NCBI GenBank assembly: GCA_013298365.1 | Contig: JAAFHL010000008.1 | Span: 1 to 34,983 of the forward strand | Reading direction: 5' to 3' | DNA length: 34,983 bases | From: Bacteroidota bacterium | Lineage (GTDB): Bacteria > Bacteroidota > Bacteroidia > J057 | Shown: piece by piece, positions 31,512-34,983 of the stretch | Layout of the letters: every line of letters starts with the position of its first letter | Numbering within the stretch: the stretch's first letter is position 1 | Notes under the pieces: model-generated | Seen by the model: the letters and a program-made list of their open reading frames with translations, nothing else | What the model was told of the DNA's origin: nothing | Databases searched by the model: none | Position numbers and translations under genes: made by a program

Positions 31512-31543
31512 CAAAACTAATGACTATTTTTCAATGTATCAAA
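31512..31543 (-). promoter_or_regulatory. Promoter of the 31002 gene
   Basis: Minus strand TTTG (31543-31540), 20 bases, then TAGTTTTG (31519-31512); start of transcription about 20 bases before the ATG. Confidence 0.6.
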
Positions 31544-31745
31544 TATTTTAATTCATTTAATTAAATCAAAATATTTATTATCGTTAGAATACTTGATAAT
31601 TAGGTTATTATATATATATATTTACAATAAAAATATATTATACCGCTATTTTATGGTAAATATAATGATACGTTAAAGGTTTAAGCGTAAAAGGGAATCA
31701 TAAAAAATCAATGCTTTCCCTCAAAATATCTTGAACTATACGCTT

Positions 31746-32117
31746 TTACATTCCCCCAAAAGCAGCCAAAAACTTGTTATTATTCTTGTAATGTATGGGT
31801 TCTGACAACATTCTCACAAAATCCATAAGCGGTAGTAGCAAAAAAAAGCCGCCGAATGTAAAAGCATACGCCATAATAAGCCAAGGACTACCGCCCATTA
31901 CTACCCGATGAACGCCAAGACTGCCTGCTAATACACAAAGAAAAATGGCTAAAACGGTCATACTCTCTGGATTTTTCGCTTTTTTTGTGATACTTTTTGT
32001 AATCGTTTGATGTACAACAGCATTTTTAGCAGTAGGCTGCAAAACACCTGCTTTGACAGGGTTTAGCAAAGTTATTAGACAAAGAAACAGCAAAGAAATA
32101 AATGTTTGTATGGTCAT
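31746..32117 (-). CDS. Small precursor protein: signal peptide, linker, TM2 domain
   Basis: I use the inner ATG at 32117 (123 residues) because it begins the signal peptide MTIQTFISLLFLCLITLLNPVKAG, ending Lys-Ala-Gly (A23-G24). A Thr/Lys/Gln linker (25-50) leads to a TM2 domain (53-105: AIFLCVLAGSLGVHRVVMGGSPWL... LLPLMDFVRML). The G-x-H-R-x-x-x-G motif is the TM2 hallmark. TM2 proteins are two-helix membrane proteins of unknown function. Confidence 0.8.
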   Translation of the reverse strand: MTIQTFISLLFLCLITLLNPVKAGVLQPTAKNAVVHQTITKSITKKAKNPESMTVLAIFLCVLAGSLGVHRVVMGGSPWLIMAYAFTFGGFFLLLPLMDFVRMLSEPIHYKNNNKFLAAFGGM

Positions 32118-32218
32118 AAAAATGTGTTTTATCTCACAAAAATGCACTTTTTTTCGTAGCTGTCCTAAAAAAAATAAAAAAAACTAAACATTTTTTTTAC
32201 TATCTCAAATAAATCCCT

Positions 32219-32226
32219 TATATTTG
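32219..32226 (+). promoter_or_regulatory. -7 box before the 32272 gene
   Basis: TATATTTG, 45 bases before the start; the -33 region is a T-run without TTTG. Confidence 0.4.
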
Positions 32227-32271
32227 AAGTGAAAATAACTTATATTCATTAACTTATTAAAAATTTCTATT

Positions 32272-32634
32272 ATGACAAAACTTCAAACTTTGGTCTTTTC
32301 ATTGATTACATTCTTGTTTATCAATGTATTAGGTGTAAACACTGTACAAGCAGGCGCACCTATTCCTGTGAATGCAACAAGTACGAGCTTTGCTACCGCA
32401 ACAACTTCTGCACCTGTTACCAAGCAAAAACAAACTGCTCGTAAGCCATTGAGAAAACACGTAGATACGGTAGTTGCAGCTATTGTTGGCTTTTTTATTC
32501 CTTGTTTAGGTCTTTATTTGTATGAAGGAAGCATCACCAAACGTTTTTGGATTGCTTTGGTACTTCAACTTTTGGTGTTTACTTGGCTTATCGCAAGTAT
32601 TTATGCTTTAGTTGTTATCTTAGGTGGTAAATAA
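32272..32634 (+). CDS. Small precursor protein: signal peptide, linker, YqaE/Pmp3-like membrane domain
   Basis: 120 residues: signal peptide ending Gln-Ala-Gly (A27-G28), a Ala/Thr/Ser-rich then Lys/Arg-rich linker (29-65), and a two-helix domain AAIVGFFIPCLGLYLYEGSITKRFWIALVLQLLVFTWLIASIYALVVIL that matches the YqaE/Pmp3 proteolipid family (F-x-P-x-L-G-x-x-L-x-E-G then W/F-x-x-x-L). Pmp3 proteins adjust membrane potential and ion leak in fungi; the bacterial role is unknown. A terminator follows. Confidence 0.78.
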   Translation: MTKLQTLVFSLITFLFINVLGVNTVQAGAPIPVNATSTSFATATTSAPVTKQKQTARKPLRKHVDTVVAAIVGFFIPCLGLYLYEGSITKRFWIALVLQLLVFTWLIASIYALVVILGGK

Positions 32635-32650
32635 GCATTTTTCTCTCAAA

Positions 32651-32686
32651 AATACATGAGGCTGCTCCAAAAGGGCAGCCTTTTTT
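32651..32686 (+). terminator. Rho-independent terminator of the 32272 gene
   Basis: AGGCTGC-t-CC / GGGCAGCCT with a four-base A loop and one bulge, followed by TTTTTT. Its stem and loop words match the terminator at 30941-30972. Confidence 0.75.
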
Positions 32687-32744
32687 ATACACCCTATTAT
32701 CAAAATAATATTCCATTATCTGCGTTTTAATGTGCAATATGGCA

Positions 32745-32752
32745 TATATTTG
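32745..32752 (+). promoter_or_regulatory. -7 box before the PorE-like gene
   Basis: TATATTTG, 23 bases before the ATG at 32776; it supports that start. No -33 TTTG. Confidence 0.45.
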
Positions 32753-32775
32753 TCGTTTTATACTACATTGATAAA

Positions 32776-34687
32776 ATGAAATCATATTTTTTATTGTTAT
32801 TTTTGTTCATTTTGAGTGGCTTAATGGCGCAAAATGAAAAACCTGCGGACTTTGGCATCAAATCCAAAAAAGCCTTGAATTTATATTTGGAAGGACGTGA
32901 ACAGGTACGATATAGAGACCACAAAAAGGCTGCAGAACTTTTTTTGGAAGCGATAAAATTAGAGCCTGATTTTGCGGCGGCAAATTATAGTCTGGGCGAA
33001 GAATATTGGCTATTGCGCAAATATGCCGAATCTTTGCCTTATTTGGAAAAAGTGGCGGCATCGCCTCGTGCGGGCAGTTTTCCTACGATTTATTGCTTGT
33101 TCCAAAGGGGCAAGAGCTTACCTTGATGCGGCAAATAAAAACTATCCAAAAGCCAAGTTTGCAGCGGCAGAAATTAAGCACCCTGTTAAGTTTGTGCCAC
33201 AAAATTTGGGAAGTAGCGTAAATACCGCAGGAGAGGAATATCTTCCTTTTCTAACGGCTGATGACAAAATTTTGTTATTTACCTCACAACGTGCCGAAAA
33301 TTTGGGCGGCTATAATGCAGAGTCTCGTAGTTATATGGAAGATATTTATACTTCCGAATTTAAGGACGCACAATGGACTGAGGCAAAAAGCTTGGGCGCA
33401 CCTATCAATACAGATTTGGACGAGGGGGCGGCAAGTATCACGCAAGATGGGAGAATCGTATTTTTTGCAGCAGATTATCCCAGTGGTTTTGGCGGATACG
33501 ATATTTATTATACCGTTTTGCTCAATGGAAAATGGACTCGTCCCGAAAACTTAGGACCAAATGTTAATTCAAATGCTTGGGATTCGCAACCTTTTTTGTC
33601 GCCTGATGGTAAGACCTTGTATTTTTCTTCTAAACGGATTGGCGGCTTGGGCGGACATGATATTTGGTATTGCAAATGGGACAATCAAAAATGGTTGCCC
33701 GCCAAAAATATCGGGAAACCCATCAATACAGGCGGTGATGAACAATGTCCTTTTATTCATGCTGATGGCGAAACCATGTATTTTGGCTCAAACTTTCACC
33801 CAGGTTTTGGCGAAAACGACCTTTTTGTAACGCAACTTGTCGCAGATTCGGGCTGGATACAACCCAAAAATTTGGGCTATCCTATCAATACCCCTGCCGA
33901 TGAGGGCAATATTTTTGTCAATACAAAAGGAACAAGGGCATTTATCGAATCTCGCAGAGAAGGCGGTTTTGGCGGCATGGATTTGTACGAATTTGGTATG
34001 GACCCCGTCATTCGTCCCAAAATTTCGACTTTTTTGCGAGGTGTAACAAGAGATAGTTTAACAAAAGCCCCGATTGCGGCAAACATAAAACTCATAGATG
34101 TAGCTACAGGCGATACGGTGCGCACCATGACTGCGGGCAAAAATGATGGCAGATTTTTGATGAGTTTGCCGATGAATAAGGAATATGCAGCTTTTGCAGA
34201 AGCAAACGGCTATATGTTTTCAAGTCAAAATTTTTACCTAAAAGATTTGCCTGAATATGTGTATTTTGACATCATTATAGATATGATGCCGATTCCTGCA
34301 AAACCTGCGCTTGCTTCAACGCCTGTATCAACCCCCGAAACCCCTGTGGTAATGGTGCTACGCAATGTGTTTTTTGGTACAGGAAGTTATGAATTAAAAC
34401 CGACTTCTTTTATAGAATTAGCTGTTTTGTTAAACTATTTAGAAAAAAATCCTCGCCTCAAAATTGAGATACAAGGACATACGGATAATATTGGTAATGA
34501 GACAAGTAACTTAGTATTGAGTCAAGAAAGAGCAAATTCTGTGGCTGCCTATCTCATCACAAATGGCATTTCATCTGAACGCATTACGGCTATGGGCTAT
34601 GGCGAAAGTCAGCCGATTTCCACAAATGATACGGCAGAAGGACGTGCGCAAAATAGAAGGACAGCATTTAGAATTGTGGAATTTTAG
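32776..34687 (+). pseudogene. PorE-like TPR/PD40/CRD/OmpA protein, frameshifted
   Basis: A signal peptide (YFLLLFLFILSGLMAQ) and TPR repeats (about 30-115) run in one frame to 33126. The rest of the protein continues in the +1 frame to 34687: end of the TPR part, five or six PD40 beta-propeller blades (about 33200-33960, each with G-G-x-D-I/L-Y and a L-G-x-x-I/V-N-T/S), a carboxypeptidase-regulatory-like domain (about 34036-34275, LRGVTRDSLTKAPI), and an OmpA peptidoglycan-binding domain (about 34360-34680, IEIQGHTDNIGNE... LSQERANSVAAYL... AMGYGESQP). Removing one G from the GGGG at 33107-33110 joins the frames (F-Q-R-A-R-A-Y). The layout is that of PorE, the outer-membrane/peptidoglycan anchor of type IX secretion, though paralogues are common. 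It is either a broken gene or a sequencing error. Confidence 0.75.
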
Positions 34688-34716
34688 GCTTGTTTTTGAT
34701 TAATTTTAAGAAAATT

Positions 34717-34762
34717 ATACTTTCATGTATCAAAAAAACGTTTTTTTGATACATGAAAGTAT
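34717..34762. repeat. Perfect 46-bp palindrome with A7/T7 core
   Basis: Each half is 23 bases (34717-34739, starting ATACTTTCATGTATC, and its exact reverse complement 34740-34762); there is no spacer. It lies 29 bases after the PorE-like stop and 41 before the next gene. As RNA it would fold to a long AT-rich hairpin with the U-run in the stem, so it may end transcription, but the perfect symmetry is more than a terminator needs. Confidence 0.85.
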
Positions 34763-34803
34763 TTTATGTGTACCTTTATACTCATTTTTAACATTATCTC
34801 AAA

Positions 34804-34983
34804 ATGACAACAATCAACAAACATTTCTTTTTCCTGCTATTAGGATTGGGGTTCACTACTGCAACACAAGCACAAAGTGATGATTACCGCAAAGTGATAA
34901 AGGACATTATGTCGCAATCCGTAGAAGTAGTAGATGAAATCATTGAAGCAGGGCTTGAAGTCGTGCGTTTAGAATATGATTTG
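34804..34983 (+). CDS. Secreted protein, N-terminal part (gene runs off the window)
   Basis: From ATG 34804 sixty codons are open to the window end. The first 23 form a signal peptide (HFFFLLLGLGFTTATQAQ, likely cut after TQA). The mature start SDDYRKVIKDIMSQSVEVVDEIIEAGLEVVRLEYDL is acidic and helical. No family can be named from this stretch. Confidence 0.75.
   Translation, partial: MTTINKHFFFLLLGLGFTTATQAQSDDYRKVIKDIMSQSVEVVDEIIEAGLEVVRLEYDL

Noticed and set aside
33101-33115. Programmed ribosomal frameshift in the PorE-like gene
   Set aside because: The shift needed is +1, there is no classic slippery heptamer for -1 and no family precedent; a base error or mutation at GGGG is simpler.

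Overview
The window looks like a chromosomal segment from a gliding-type Bacteroidota, most likely a Cytophagales relative; I do not assign a species. The reasons are a gliding-motility protein (GldE type), a giant CotH protein with a gliding/type IX secretion C-terminal domain, a TPR/PD40/CRD/OmpA protein of PorE layout, a BshB1 deacetylase for bacillithiol synthesis, AT-rich spacers, and many starts preceded by the Bacteroidota promoter pattern (TTTG, about 19-21 bp, TAnnTTTG) rather than -35/-10 boxes.

Layout. Positions 1-2.5 kb: a cut-off family 2 glycosyltransferase, a small toxin-antitoxin pair directly downstream of tRNA-Gly(CCC), and a nucleotidyltransferase, all on the minus strand. 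Positions 2.7-7.5 kb: a penicillin-acylase-family hydrolase and a membrane Ser/Thr kinase (minus). Positions 7.6-14 kb, plus strand: a PD-(D/E)XK-like protein, a MoxR ATPase, a DUF2064 glycosyltransferase and the CotH surface protein. Positions 14.2-19.4 kb: gldE (minus), then an MFS transporter and accB-accC (plus). Positions 19.5-26.7 kb are nuclease-rich: an SDR enzyme, an Rpn-like protein and a secreted nuclease lipoprotein, then a minus-strand operon bshB1-mcrB-rpn-mcrC. Positions 27-30.2 kb: an RND-type adaptor, an unknown protein and a LEA2-type lipoprotein. Positions 30.4-32.6 kb: four small signal-peptide proteins, each with a different small membrane domain. Positions 32.8-35 kb: a frameshifted PorE-like gene, then the start of a secreted protein.

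Most striking points: (i) the toxin-antitoxin pair lies between the tRNA-Gly 3' end and a near-identical 19-nt direct repeat, like a minimal tRNA-targeted island with no integrase; (ii) an Rpn-like nuclease gene sits between mcrB and mcrC, is joined to mcrC by a TAATG overlap, and the whole set follows bshB1 with a 3-bp gap; (iii) four neighbouring small proteins share one precursor design (signal peptide ending in Ala-Gly, S/T/P/K-rich linker) on four different membrane domains; (iv) a perfect 10-bp inverted repeat brackets the -7 box of the first of these; (v) there is a perfect 20-bp inverted repeat in the presumed accB leader and a perfect 46-bp palindrome after the PorE-like gene. All functional assignments rest on motifs read by eye; no database search was run.
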